From contig NW_024465885.1 of NCBI RefSeq assembly GCF_017591425.1, forward strand, positions 45,503,001-45,567,000: a stretch of 64,000 nt of DNA, written 5' to 3'. Under the pieces are notes generated by a model that saw nothing but the letters and a program-made list of their open reading frames with translations, had not been told where the DNA came from and made no database searches. Shown here piece by piece: positions 46,142 to 55,671 of this stretch. The position numbers were made by a program, and so were the translations under genes. The stretch comes from Ochotona curzoniae (lineage: Eukaryota; Chordata; Mammalia; Lagomorpha; Ochotonidae). Position 1 is the first letter of the stretch; each line of letters opens with the position of its first letter.

Positions 46142-46615
46142 CATCCTGTTTTTATACACATAGCCTGAAGGTAAATTTATTTAACACTTTTAGGACACTT
46201 GTAATTATTTTAAAAGATTTATTTTCATCTATTTTAAATGCCAAAGGATGGGAGGATCTTGACTTATTGGTTCATTCCCCAAATGGCCACAAAACTCAGG
46301 AGCAGACCAGGCCATAGCAAGAAGCCTGTATCACTCACTTGGGAGGCATGAGCTGTTTTCTCACATGGTTGGTTGGCATGGGCACTTGGACCACTTCCCA
46401 TTGATTTTCCAAGCACATTAACAGTGAGCTGGACTGGTATTGTGATAGGGGATGCTGATGAGGCAAGTGGTAGCTTAATATGCTGAGCCACAGTGACCTC
46501 TGACCCCTGTGTTTTGATTGTGTCCTGTCATTTGAGGTCAAATATCAAAATTTTGACTTGTTATGTCAGTGATGAAAAAATTTCAGATTTTAGAGCATTT
46601 TATATTTCTAATGTT
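46142..46615 (+). mobile_element. Old dispersed repeat, class uncertain (copy 2), split by a SINE
   Basis: Left part 46142-46207 ('tatacacatagcctgaaggt') and right part 46508-46615 ('atgtcagtgatgaaaaaatt', 'tcagattttagagcatttta') belong to the same family as 3953-4230. The SINE at 46208-46507 interrupts them. Confidence 0.5.
46208..46507 (-). mobile_element. C-type SINE nested in an older repeat
   Basis: 'aaaagatttattttcatcta', 'tggttcattccccaaatggc', 'agcacattaacagtgagctg', 'gactggtattgtgatagggg' and the end 'gccacagtgacctctgaccc'. Confidence 0.8.
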
Positions 46616-47584
46616 CAGACCAGAAATGCTGGCTTGTGTTACTTTAGATAACACAATCATTTCTTGATACCTAGTACTGAGTTGCATTGCGGAAATGAAG
46701 CAATTCCATCAGCAAATGACCCTTACCAAGATCATATTCGACCCTCCCTGTGCTGTGAGGACCATGTGGTTAAACAAACTGATGTGTTCTGTGTTGCCAA
46801 CCTAAGCAAACAGCACAGAGTACCCAACTAAACTTGCAATCAGACTAACAGTAATCATTTAAGTACACATAGATTTTGTATAGTATTTCACTATTCATGG
46901 TTTGCCTGAAAAAAATACAAAATATTGGTTGTTTCTCTCAAATCCCAACTTAACTGGGGCTTTTACATTTTAAATGGTTAGTCATATGAGATGCAATGGC
47001 CTTTCTGAGGTATGCTTCTTTTTTCTTTTTATCAAAAACATGTTCTGAATGTTTTCCTGCAAGAACTGGAGAATCTGAGGAATATATGCCAAAAGTATTT
47101 AGTATAAACTAGAAAAGAACTACTCTGGATTGGCTTTGCTCAGCATGGAATGTACCATAAAACTACACCCATGAGGGGAACATCAGGGAAGGACAAGAAA
47201 CAAGACAAGGTCACAAATTTTGTGGGGCCCTAAGACTTCCTCTGAATAGTACTCCAATTCCATCCTGCAAATACTGGTCTTCACTTTCAGTTTCCTATTG
47301 GTTTCACATCTCATTGCCTCCTGAAGGGAGATGGAGAGGGGGAAAACGTGCATTTGTTTTGGCATTAGCCAAATTCTAGAGATGAAAACCATCTCCTGCT
47401 GCTAATTCACTCCATCTGCAGCCAAGCTGTAGGTTGGGAGATCTGGCTGCGCATGAGAACGATTAACACACGTTTTTGATCACAGGAAGTCAAAGAGAGT
47501 CGCTGCTTCTAAGAATACAATAAACATTGCCTTAACAGTTACGCAGTCCGTATTTGTCCATCAGTCGTATTTTGCAGTTTCTAG
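46616..47584. other. Unassigned DNA with a unique block at its right end
   Basis: No gene. 47390-47580 is unique and contains several CpGs ('ctggctgcgcatgagaacga', 'agagagtcgctgcttctaag', 'ttacgcagtccgtatttgtc'). It is a weak candidate for conserved noncoding sequence. Confidence 0.35.
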
Positions 47585-47850
47585 CAGGAGACTCCGAAAA
47601 GTTCATGGACAACTGAACTAAAAAACACATTTCATTGGGTGTGCAAACATTTCAAAATTCATGCCTATGCAGAGTCTTCAAAAAGATGATGAAGTGTACT
47701 TACGAAAAAGCTATGCCTTTGCCACTGGGAGGAATGAACCTGTGGATGAAAGATCTATGTCTCTCTTTCTGTGAATCTTTCTAATAAAAATAAAATCTTA
47801 AAAAAAACAACTATGCGTGGATTTCATAAATTGCACCAAAATAAACTTCC
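47585..47850 (+). mobile_element. Mariner/Tc1-like DNA transposon remnant, interrupted by a SINE
   Basis: Left part: 'ccgaaaagttcatggacaac', 'gcagagtcttcaaaaagatg', 'cgaaaaagctatgcc'. Right part: 'aactatgcgtggatttcata', 'aattgcaccaaaataaactt'. This order follows a short mammalian mariner-type element whose ends read 'ttcaaaaagttcatgga'. The family name is uncertain. Confidence 0.5.
47717..47808 (+). mobile_element. C-type SINE 3' fragment inserted in the mariner-like element
   Basis: 'tgccactgggaggaatgaac', 'ctgtggatgaaagatctatg', 'tctctctttctgtgaatctt' and 'taataaaaataaaatctta' with a short A tail. A short flanking direct repeat ('aagctatgc' left, 'aactatgc' right) looks like the target-site duplication. 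Confidence 0.7.
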
Positions 47851-48954
47851 AGTTCGCACAGAATACTTTCATACATTGATTAGCAGCAAAGCAGAGCTGG
47901 AGCAGGAAAAGAGAGACCCTCCCACCTGTGCCACCCCCAGGGCATGAGCAGCTGTGTCCTTCTCCAGACTCTTCAAAGACGGTGAGGTTGCCACTTTGGG
48001 CAGGCAACACTTTGTGTGGAGACTGGCTTTAGCTGTCCTGCAGCTGGGCACAGTGGGTGTTTCCTTTAGACAATACAGCCGCTCCCATCATCTCTACTGT
48101 CTGGGCGTTGATTTATGAAATGCTCTGGGTGTCTGTGGTTAGAGTTTTGGGATAAGAAGCTGCGATACCTGAATGTCTGGCTGCTAAAGGCTGGTTGTAC
48201 TCTATGTACAGGAACCCCTGTCCTCTCCCTGGGATGGATTGAAGGATGACAGCCAAGCAGGATAAAGGGAGTATGGCACAGTCACTCTGTCCTTGTCTGG
48301 ATCAGTGAAGTGGCTCCTACACCCTGTGGCTTCAGGACTATCCTGGAATAATGAGAAATCAAAATGCGAGGCTTGCTGGGTTTTCATGTGGCACAGTCGT
48401 ACTTCCATTATGACATTTCCCATTTGAAGCCTTTGAGAGCCATGGCAGGATGGTGTTAGCACTTCTGGGCAAAACCCTAAGCAAATTCTTTACTTCCTCC
48501 AGATGTTTCTTCCCACATGTGCTGGGAATGAACACATTCTGAGGCTGAGGGATGGAGAATTCTCCATGGAGGGAATGGAGGAGTCCTGTTTCCTTCCCAG
48601 ACTACAACTGACTGCTCAATCAGAAGGCACAGGGTGAGGCAGAGAAGAAATGGACACCCAGATTGTCACTTCCTGGCTACTTGAGGTCTCCACATCTCAG
48701 TGGCTTTCTCTCCTGTTTCCCTTGCCTTGCTGGAATTTATACGTTTATCAATCTTTCCATTTCTTTTTGTGGGGGGCAAGGGGAGAACATTTCCTTGCCC
48801 TAAGAAGGTCATAGGTAGAAAGCTTGACCAGCTCTCATTTGAAGATGTTGGAAAAGCATGAATGATGGTTCCGCTTTTCCTTCTTCACATCAAATGAGAG
48901 ACATCAGCACTCCTAGGTAAGAGGAAAGAGGAAAAGTTTTGGAGAGAACGCTCA
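47851..48954. other. Unassigned DNA
   Basis: No supportable gene; mostly unique by eye. Confidence 0.4.
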
Positions 48955-49414
48955 GCACAACCAGTGACCTGAGGCAGTACAGACAGCTGCTCATGGAGAA
49001 TCAGGCTGGGGGGATAGGGTAAGGACAAGTTGAAACAGACAGAAATACTAGCCAGTGTGCAGTAGAGAGGGCACATTCCAGGAAATAAGAGAGGACAAAA
49101 CAACAGCAGAGGGGTAACCAGAGACTGACAGACAGAGGAAAGCAGCAAAAACGATGGTGTGGTATTGCAGTGACTGATACCCCAGTGGCATTCAGTGAAT
49201 GGTGATCTGAACTCCACTGGTGGCCAGAATTATAGCAGCAACAGGTGGGAAGGGACATTTACCTGGAGCTCCGGTGGTGAACCTAGACAAAGAACTGCTT
49301 GTCTTGCTGGTCTGTTTGATTTGACCAGGAGCAGAGACAGAGCAGCAGGTCCCTGATGGGCAGTGCGGGAACAGGGTGGATTTCACAATCCAGTCTGCCT
49401 TCTAGAGCTGAATT

Positions 49415-49970
49415 AGGCACCATTTTGTTTAAGGAAGCAAGGGCTATGGACAGTACTGAGCATGCAATGAGCTGGGAGTGACCTCATTTATGGCTCAGAG
49501 AACTGCAACAACATGGCATCCTACAGGTTCCACCTAAGACAGGTACGGGTAATCCTCAGACCTGACAGCCAGCGCATCAAGAATCCTAGTAGTGGCACAT
49601 CAGGTACCATTTTGTACAGTGTGACAAACAATTTAAGACTGCAGGAGACAACAGTGAGCTGCGCATGTGCTCACTGAGCTCATTGCATTGCACTGCAATG
49701 GTCCCATAGGAAAATAATACTGACTATGACATTGCATGGGTCAAAACAGGTCTGTGTGGCCCTCAGACCTAACGGTCTACTGGTTCAGGCAAGATCAGCA
49801 CCACCAACAACCTAGCTATATAGGACACCTGGTGTCTCCCTATCCTGGGACCTGCTCCAACCAGAAGTGGAAGAATGTACAGATAACCGTGCAGCCTCAA
49901 CAAGGTATCACAGGAGGTGGAGACTGGTAACCCTAGACCTGGGGCTATGGAGACCATGGCAGAAATCTAA
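49415..49970 (+). promoter_or_regulatory. Probable L1 5'UTR/promoter with two diverged repeat units
   Basis: 'aggcaccattttgt' (49415) recurs as 'aggtaccattttgt' (49602), and 'cctcagacctgac' (49554) recurs as 'cctcagacctaac' (49761). The spacing is about 187 and 207 bp. This suggests two diverged tandem units upstream of ORF1. L1 promoters lie in the 5'UTR; whether these units are promoter monomers is inference. Confidence 0.4.
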
Positions 49971-50162
49971 CATAAGAACCCAGACCTGGAACTCACTGGA
50001 GGAAGTGGCACAAGTGACTGCAAAGCAAGAGCCATGTACCAACCACAGTAAGTAAAATCAAAATGCAGACCTGTGGGTGACAGAGCTTAGAAACCTGCCC
50101 CAAGGAGAAGAATCTGATAACCAGAAGTACAATGACCAAGAGCAAAAGAAGACAGAGGTACA

Positions 50163-51113
50163 ATGAATATTACTGAAGGCTCCCCTGCAAAGGAGCAAAA
50201 CGCTTCGCCAACTTCAAAGTTTGCTGAGGAAGACACTGAGAAAATGGAGGATACAGAATTCAAAACACTTGTTATAAAGCTTCTTATCAACAATGAGAAG
50301 CAAGTAAAGCAGGAATTCAAGGAATTCAAGGAGTATGTCACACCTGGGAATGAATCAAATGAAAGCTGTTATCTCAGAAGTGAAAAATACAGTGGAGCAA
50401 ATTAAAAGTACTGTGGAGAGTCTCCAAAATAGAATGAAGGAGGCAGAAGAAAGAATCTCAAAATTAGAAGATATTTCCTGTCAGCAGGGGGAAACAAACA
50501 AAAAGCTGGAAGCAGAGCTAGATCAGGCCAAAACAAGTATTCAAGAATTGAAAGACACTATTAAAAAGGTCAAATATAAGAGTTATGGGAGTTGCAGAAA
50601 GTGCAGAAAGAGAAGCTGGGTTTAAAAATGTATTTAATGAAATAATAAGGGAAAATTTCCCTAGGCTAGAGAAAGAATTGGGAAACAACATCCAGGAGGG
50701 GCACAGAACTCCCAAAAGTGTTGACCAAAAGCGTTCTTCATCACGACATATGATTATCAAGCTCTCTTCAATCGAACATAAGGAAAAGATCCTTAAATGT
50801 GCACATGAAAAAAATCAACTGACATATAAAGGAATGCCAGTTAAACTCACAGGAGACCTCTCACGGGAAACTCTACAGGCAAGAAGAGAATGGAAGGACA
50901 TATTCCAGATTCTAAAAGAAAAAAAATTGTCGGCCTAGGATAACATATCCAGCAAAGCTTTCTTTTGTCTTTGAAAATGAAATAAAATTCTTCCACAGCA
51001 AAGAAATGTTAAAAGAACATGTCTCTCCCAAATCTGCCCTACAAATGATATTTCAAGATGTTCTCTTGACAGAGAAAAGGAATAGCGCCCACCAAAAACA
51101 AAGGCAAAAGTGA
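50163..51113 (+). pseudogene. L1 ORF1 (RNA-binding chaperone), frameshifted
   Basis: ORF1p forms trimers, coats L1 RNA and acts as a nucleic-acid chaperone in the retrotransposition particle. Here the N-terminal part (50163-50350) leads into a long heptad-like coiled coil read from 50335 ('NRMKEAEERISKLED', 'SIQELKDTIKKVK'). The RRM and C-terminal region is read from 50585, with 'NFPRLEKELGNNIQEGHRTP', 'HMIIKLSSIEHKEKILKCA' and the family hallmark 'SRETLQARREW'. A last segment after an A8 run near 50925 continues in another frame with 'RITYPAKLSF' and stops at 51111-51113. About three frameshifts are needed, so it is inactive. Start chosen at the Met at 50163; the total span, about 317 codons, is close to the usual ORF1 length. 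Confidence 0.88.
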
Positions 51114-51171
51114 AGAACATTCCAGTAAAATAACAACAGAAGACTAAATCAACCAACAACCCATTGCTAAA

Positions 51172-51360
51172 ATGACAGAACCAAATTACCACCTATTTGT
51201 ATTAACCCTGAATGTAAATGGTTTAAACTCATCAATCAAATGCCATAGATTAATAGGGATTAAAAGACAAAACCCATCTATTTGTTGCCTACAGGAGATA
51301 CATTTCACCAACAAAGATCAGTGGAAAATGTATCTCATAGATTTTGATTCTTTTTGTTAG
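51172..51360 (+). pseudogene. L1 ORF2 N-terminal stub (start of endonuclease domain)
   Basis: ORF2 of L1 encodes an APE-type endonuclease plus reverse transcriptase. Only its first part is present: 'LTLNVNGLNSSIKCHRL' holds the conserved Asn near residue 14, and 'CCLQEIHFTNKDQWKMYL' holds the conserved catalytic Glu after 'CCLQ'. After about residue 55 homology stops and a TAG follows at 51358-51360. The rest of the endonuclease, all reverse transcriptase motifs and the C-terminal domain are absent. It could not supply activity. Confidence 0.85.
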
Positions 51361-51493
51361 TTTCATCTCTTCAAAGCAGTTTTTTTCTGATTAAATTCTT
51401 CACTGACTCATAGATCACACAGTAGCATCATTTTCTTCGAGAAGGTTCTTGATTTTCTTTTTCATTTCTTCAGCGACACATTAGTCATTCAAT

Positions 51494-51740
51494 AGCATGT
51501 TATTTAACTTCATGGTGTTGCTAATTTATTTTTTTTCTTCCTGCTGTTCATTATGTGTTGTGCCTTTTTATTTAAAGGAATGTATTGTAACTGTGTAATG
51601 GAGACTATCATATCTAGCAGCATGTAGTTTAACTTCATGGCATTGTAAATTTCTGTTTTTCTTCCTGTTGTTGATTTAGTATTGTGGCTTTTCATTTAAG
51701 GGGGTGTATAGTAACTGTGTAATGGAAACTATCATATCCA
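51494..51740 (+). repeat. Tandem duplication, two ~123-bp units, in the 3' region of the HAL1-like element
   Basis: Unit 1 (51494-51616) and unit 2 (51617-51740) share 'agcatgt..tttaacttcat', 'tttttcttcctg', 'ttttatttaa'/'ttttcattta' and 'aactgtgtaatgg', and both end 'aactatcatatc' or 'gactatcatatc'. Unit identity is estimated by eye at roughly 80 percent. Confidence 0.85.
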
Positions 51741-52020
51741 GATGTGAGGATACAATGCACTTTGCATCTCTATGTCCAGACAAAGATGGACTCCCAGTGA
51801 AACTGTTTACTGTATCTTGACAATAGGATGCTGGACTGCCATTGTCCATGCACTCAATAATGGACATATGATTGAATATGAAGAACTATACTGTAGTAAT
51901 GATATAGTGAAACTCAGTGAGGGAGGATGGAATTGGGAAGGGGATAAGAGAAATGCCAGGGTCTATGTAACTGTATCATAAAAATGATAATAAGAAAAGA
52001 AAAGAGAATAGAAGAAAAAC

Positions 52021-52663
52021 AGAAAGCTGCTCATTGTCTTCCCCTCCTTTCCCTCTTCTCTCTTTCTCTTTCTCTTTCTCTCTCTTATGCAACTCAGAGC
52101 CTTTGCCTGCCTCTCTCTGATCCTTCCTGTTTCCCACTAATCCAAAGGCAAAAGAAAAAGTATTTCCTTACAAAAAACATCCACCAGGAACCTATCTGGC
52201 CTTCTACGTATGAGGTAACCACAGGTGCCCACAACACAATGTACTTGCATTTGTAGGAATATTTTCTCTTCCCTCTATAAGGGGAATAATTCATACCAAG
52301 GTGAGGTTTTGTAACTGAAAAAGAGATAAGAGAATTCAACACCCCCAAGGAAGGTGCCCCTGTGTGATTAATAAGAGTCATTACGAGGGGAATGCTGAGT
52401 GGATCCTCTGGGTTTTCTTTGAACAGCTGGAAGCCCTCTCTGGCAGTCCTGGGTTCTGAAATGAGGATTTCTGGGTCTCTGTAGGGGACAGTCCTTTTTA
52501 TGTTCAGCACCCAACATTGTACCTGGTGTCTTACACATGCCCAGACATATCCCAAAGATGTATGAGGAGACTTCCCCATGGCTAGAGATGTGTCCTCTGC
52601 TCCGATCTCCACACCTTCCACTTAGCTCCTTTTTGTTCCCTCCTGAGCACCCAAGCTTCTCTG
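52021..52663. other. Pyrimidine-rich lead-in and unassigned DNA
   Basis: 52036-52090 is a C/T-rich tract ('ctctttctctttctctttct'). The rest is unassigned. The 175-codon minus-strand frame at 52094-52621, the longest in the window, has no recognised domain, and its C-terminal part reads through the pyrimidine-rich DNA; I do not call it a gene. Confidence 0.4.
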
Positions 52664-53062
52664 CTGTGGTTTAAAAATGCTTTAAGTGAGTCCTCCCAGG
52701 GTTCATGTACTACAAGCTTGGTCCACAGGTGTCTACAGTGAGGAGAAGCCATTGGACATGGTAGGTCTTTGGAGATACACCCTTAGAGGGAGTAGGGCCA
52801 TTCTGGCAGGTGGTTGAGTTAATACTCTAAACAGCCAGTTCTTTTAACCGGCCGCTCCCTGTTCTCTGGTCACCTGTCTCGTCGTGTGCCTCGCCCTCTT
52901 GGATGTGCTCCCATCATGATACCATCTGCCGTGATATAGGGAGCAAGGAAGAGCCTCACCAGAGCCAGTACCATGCTGTTTGAACCTTCAAAACTGCAAA
53001 CTAAATAAGCCCGTTTTCCCTCTAAGTTACTTTAGCCTCACAGAAAGCCATATTCAACATCT
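52664..53062 (+). mobile_element. MaLR (MST/MLT-like) solo LTR
   Basis: 'tgctgtggtttaaaaatgct' at the left end, 'agtcctcccagggttcatgt', 'gaggagaagccattggacat', 'ttctctggtcacctgtctcg', 'cctcaccagagccagtacca', 'tgctgtttgaaccttcaaaa' and 'actaaataagcccgttttcc' (the LTR end with the polyadenylation region) follow the MaLR LTR order. No internal region is present. Confidence 0.65.
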
Positions 53063-53299
53063 TACCAGCTCTGTCAGCTAAAACACATCAGGGAACAGGA
53101 CTTGCCCTCTGAGAATGCGAATCAGGAAGTCTTCAGGCACCTACGCATGTGTCAAATATAGCTTTGATTTCTTCTTCCCATGGTCTCACAGTGGCTAAAT
53201 GACTTGGTGTGTTGTTAAATAAAATTTGCCACCAGTTTCTATCTCAGAAACAGGATGACAAATCCCTTAGGCCTTGACAGAATCAGGCCTATATTCCCT

Positions 53300-53375
53300 C
53301 CGCCTCCTCCTTCCTTCTCCTTCTTTCTTCCTCCTCCACTGCTGTTGCTGCTTCTTCTTTTTCTTCTTCTTAATA
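53300..53375. repeat. Polypyrimidine (CTT/CCT)n tract
   Basis: 'ctccgcctcctccttccttc', 'tccttctttcttcctcctcc' and '(ttc)n' directly precede the inverted SINE tail; probably an expansion at the SINE poly(A) junction. Confidence 0.85.
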
Positions 53376-53682
53376 TTTCATTTTTTATTAAAAAGGCAGA
53401 TTAAAGAGAGAGGGAGAGACAAAGATCTTTCATCTGCTAGTTTACTCCCCTAATTTTAGCAACGGCTGGAGCTGAGCTGATCAGAAGCCAGGAGCCTCCT
53501 CTAAGTCTCCCACATGGTTGCAGGGTCCCAAGGCTTTGGGCCATCCTTTGCTGCTTTCCCAGGCCATGATCAGGGAACTGGATAGGAAGTGGAGTAATTG
53601 GGACATGAACCAGGACCCATAGGGGATACTGACGCTTGCAGGGGAAGATCAGCCAGTTGAGCTATGGTGTCAGCCGTTCTCC
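53376..53682 (-). mobile_element. Lagomorph C-type SINE, full length
   Basis: 'tcattttttattaaaaaggc', 'aaagagagagggagagacaa', 'agctgatcagaagccaggag', 'gggtcccaaggctttgggcc', 'gaagtggagtaattgggaca' and the head end 'gagctatggtgtcagcc'. Confidence 0.92.
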
Positions 53683-55615
53683 CCCAACCCCCACATTGTC
53701 TTCTAAAACTATTTTCCACTTCCTCAGGGGAACTGGAACCTTCTGGAACACTCTAGAACTCCATAGAGGCAGTTAAACTACTTACTCAGAAATCAGTAAT
53801 GCAGTCTTCCATTACATAATACTTATTAACATTTGCTGCACTGCATAGGCTTCAATAATTTGAATAGAAGTGAATAGACTTAATAAAACTAGTTTGCTTA
53901 TTACTGAAATGTTTTAGTATTCATCTCTTTTCCTCCATTGTAGATGATTTAAGAAATAAATGATCAGTATGCAATTAATTTTAAATATATTTTGAGGCAA
54001 GTTGAGATTAATAACTGTGAGGAATATTTTGAAATAACTTCATGATTTTCACAGAACAACTGATTATTTTAAAGAGAGACCAAAAAAGGGTTCCCATATG
54101 GCAAAACTTTAAAAATGCTAGCCATGTTGTTTAGTGTCTCCAACGTAAGCACCCACAACAGGAAAGCAAACAGCTCGACAGTGAGCTCACAAAGCGGTTT
54201 CTGGAACTCTCTTAAACCTTGGCCAACTTGGGGGCTCCCAAAGGACAGAATTACTTCATGTCAAAGCAAAAAATTCTCCTGACTCTGTAAACAGCCACGG
54301 TTCTGGGAAATATGGAAACCGTAGATCAAAAGTGAAGCTGTGTTGTGTTTGGAAAGACTGCCAGTGACCATGGACGTTCAGTCGCAGGACTGCTTCCTGG
54401 CCTAGGGGGTCTCTCTCCCTCAGGTTCACTATGATCCAATGGCCTTTCTAATCAGGGCACCTGCTGATGCCCTCACCTGCTTGAAAGGCAGATTAACTCT
54501 CAACTTGCACCTTGCGTTTTTCATCGGGAAGGATTCTATTTGTGGTATCTGTAAACACTTGGCCAGGAAAATGCCAGGAGTCACCCAAGTCCTCGCTTCC
54601 CCACTAATTTTGTGTTAGAAACCAAAGTGATTCTCTCCCTCCTCCCTCCTCCCACACAGCTGGTTCTCATCCCGTGTTGTGCTACAGGTAAGCGCCAGTG
54701 CCACTCTGAGAACACTTCATGGTTCCATGAGCATGAAGGGAACTTAAAATACAGTCTAAGTTCATCAGACAGGAGCGTCATGTTTAGCATAACTCAGTAT
54801 TCCATTAGAATCAGCTCTGAATGACTTCTGTTTTTCCATCCTAGAACTTAACGTTTTGCGAAGATGAAAGCATCATTTGCCTACAAAAGGAGGCAGGCAG
54901 TTAGGACCAAGCTGTACCATAGAATTTCAACCTTCATTTAGTAAATTATCCCAGCCAAAAGGGATTAGGATTCCTGGCAGGCTCACAAACTTCCTTTCGA
55001 AGTGAGAAAGCTCAAAGACAAGAGAATGCAAGATATTCTATTCATTCCTCTGGCAAATGGAAGATTCCCTTGTTTTAGAACAAAAAAAAAAAAAAACCCA
55101 CACCAAAAAACATTAACAAGGAACGCCAGCTGCTTTTACAATGAAGAAACCCATGACCTCAACTTCTTGTAGTTACTGGGGTATTTTTATTTGTCAGAGT
55201 CGCTGTTTTGCGGAAGCATGGATATTTTCAATGTGCTGTCAAAACATACAAAACAGAGCTGGTTTGAGCAGAAGCAGCAGATGTGGATGAGGACATGGGC
55301 TGTCCTGGCTTTCCAGTTCCAAGGTTTGGTGCTAAGTTATGGATGCTGTCAAAAATAGCAACAACGGGATCTGGCAGCCTGACACAACACTGCCTGGTGC
55401 AGGCTAAGCTGCCTGCACAGTAGCCAGAGCAGGGAAGGTTGGGAGTCCCTGGATTTCTGACTCAACTTGTACATCAAGGACCAGCCCTCTGGTAGCTTCT
55501 GTGGCAGCTAAGAAATCAGTGTGTTCCCTGTAAGGAGCCACCTGACTCTAACAGACACTCACATTTGACCATAACAATCAATAGCACTAAATGTTCTGGT
55601 GGAAGTAAATGAACA

Positions 55616-55616
<1 letters not shown>
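53683..55616. other. Unassigned DNA
   Basis: No supported gene. Includes an A15 run near 55082 and the candidate short exon at 54660-54687 listed separately. Confidence 0.4.
54660..54687 (+). other. Candidate 28-nt exon with strong splice-site context
   Basis: A pyrimidine tract ('tctctccctcctccctcctc' and 'ccacacag', ending at 54659) forms a very good acceptor. 28 nt later the sequence reads 'gctacag|gtaagc', a near-ideal donor (GT at 54688-54689). Length 28 is not a multiple of three. No neighbouring exon is recognised, so this could be a noncoding or cryptic exon, or coincidence. Confidence 0.25.

Positions 55617-55667
<51 letters not shown>
55617..55667. repeat. (CA)25 microsatellite
   Basis: Uninterrupted CA dinucleotides. 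Confidence 0.97.

Positions 55668-55671
<4 letters not shown>

Larger units (their letters stand above)
48955..52020 (+). mobile_element. L1-derived element with HAL1-like structure: 5'UTR, ORF1, ORF2 stub, 3' region
   Basis: In order: a 5'UTR-like region (about 48955-50162), a full-length but frameshifted ORF1 (50163-51113), a 58-bp spacer, the first ~55 recognisable codons of ORF2 (51172-51340), then directly a 3' region (51340-51980) ending in an A-rich tail. An intact L1 would carry about 3.8 kb of ORF2. Loss of nearly all of ORF2 while ORF1 and the 3' end are kept matches the 'half-L1' (HAL1) layout, a known class of non-autonomous L1 derivatives. A private internal deletion in an ordinary L1 would look the same in a single copy. 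Confidence 0.7.
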
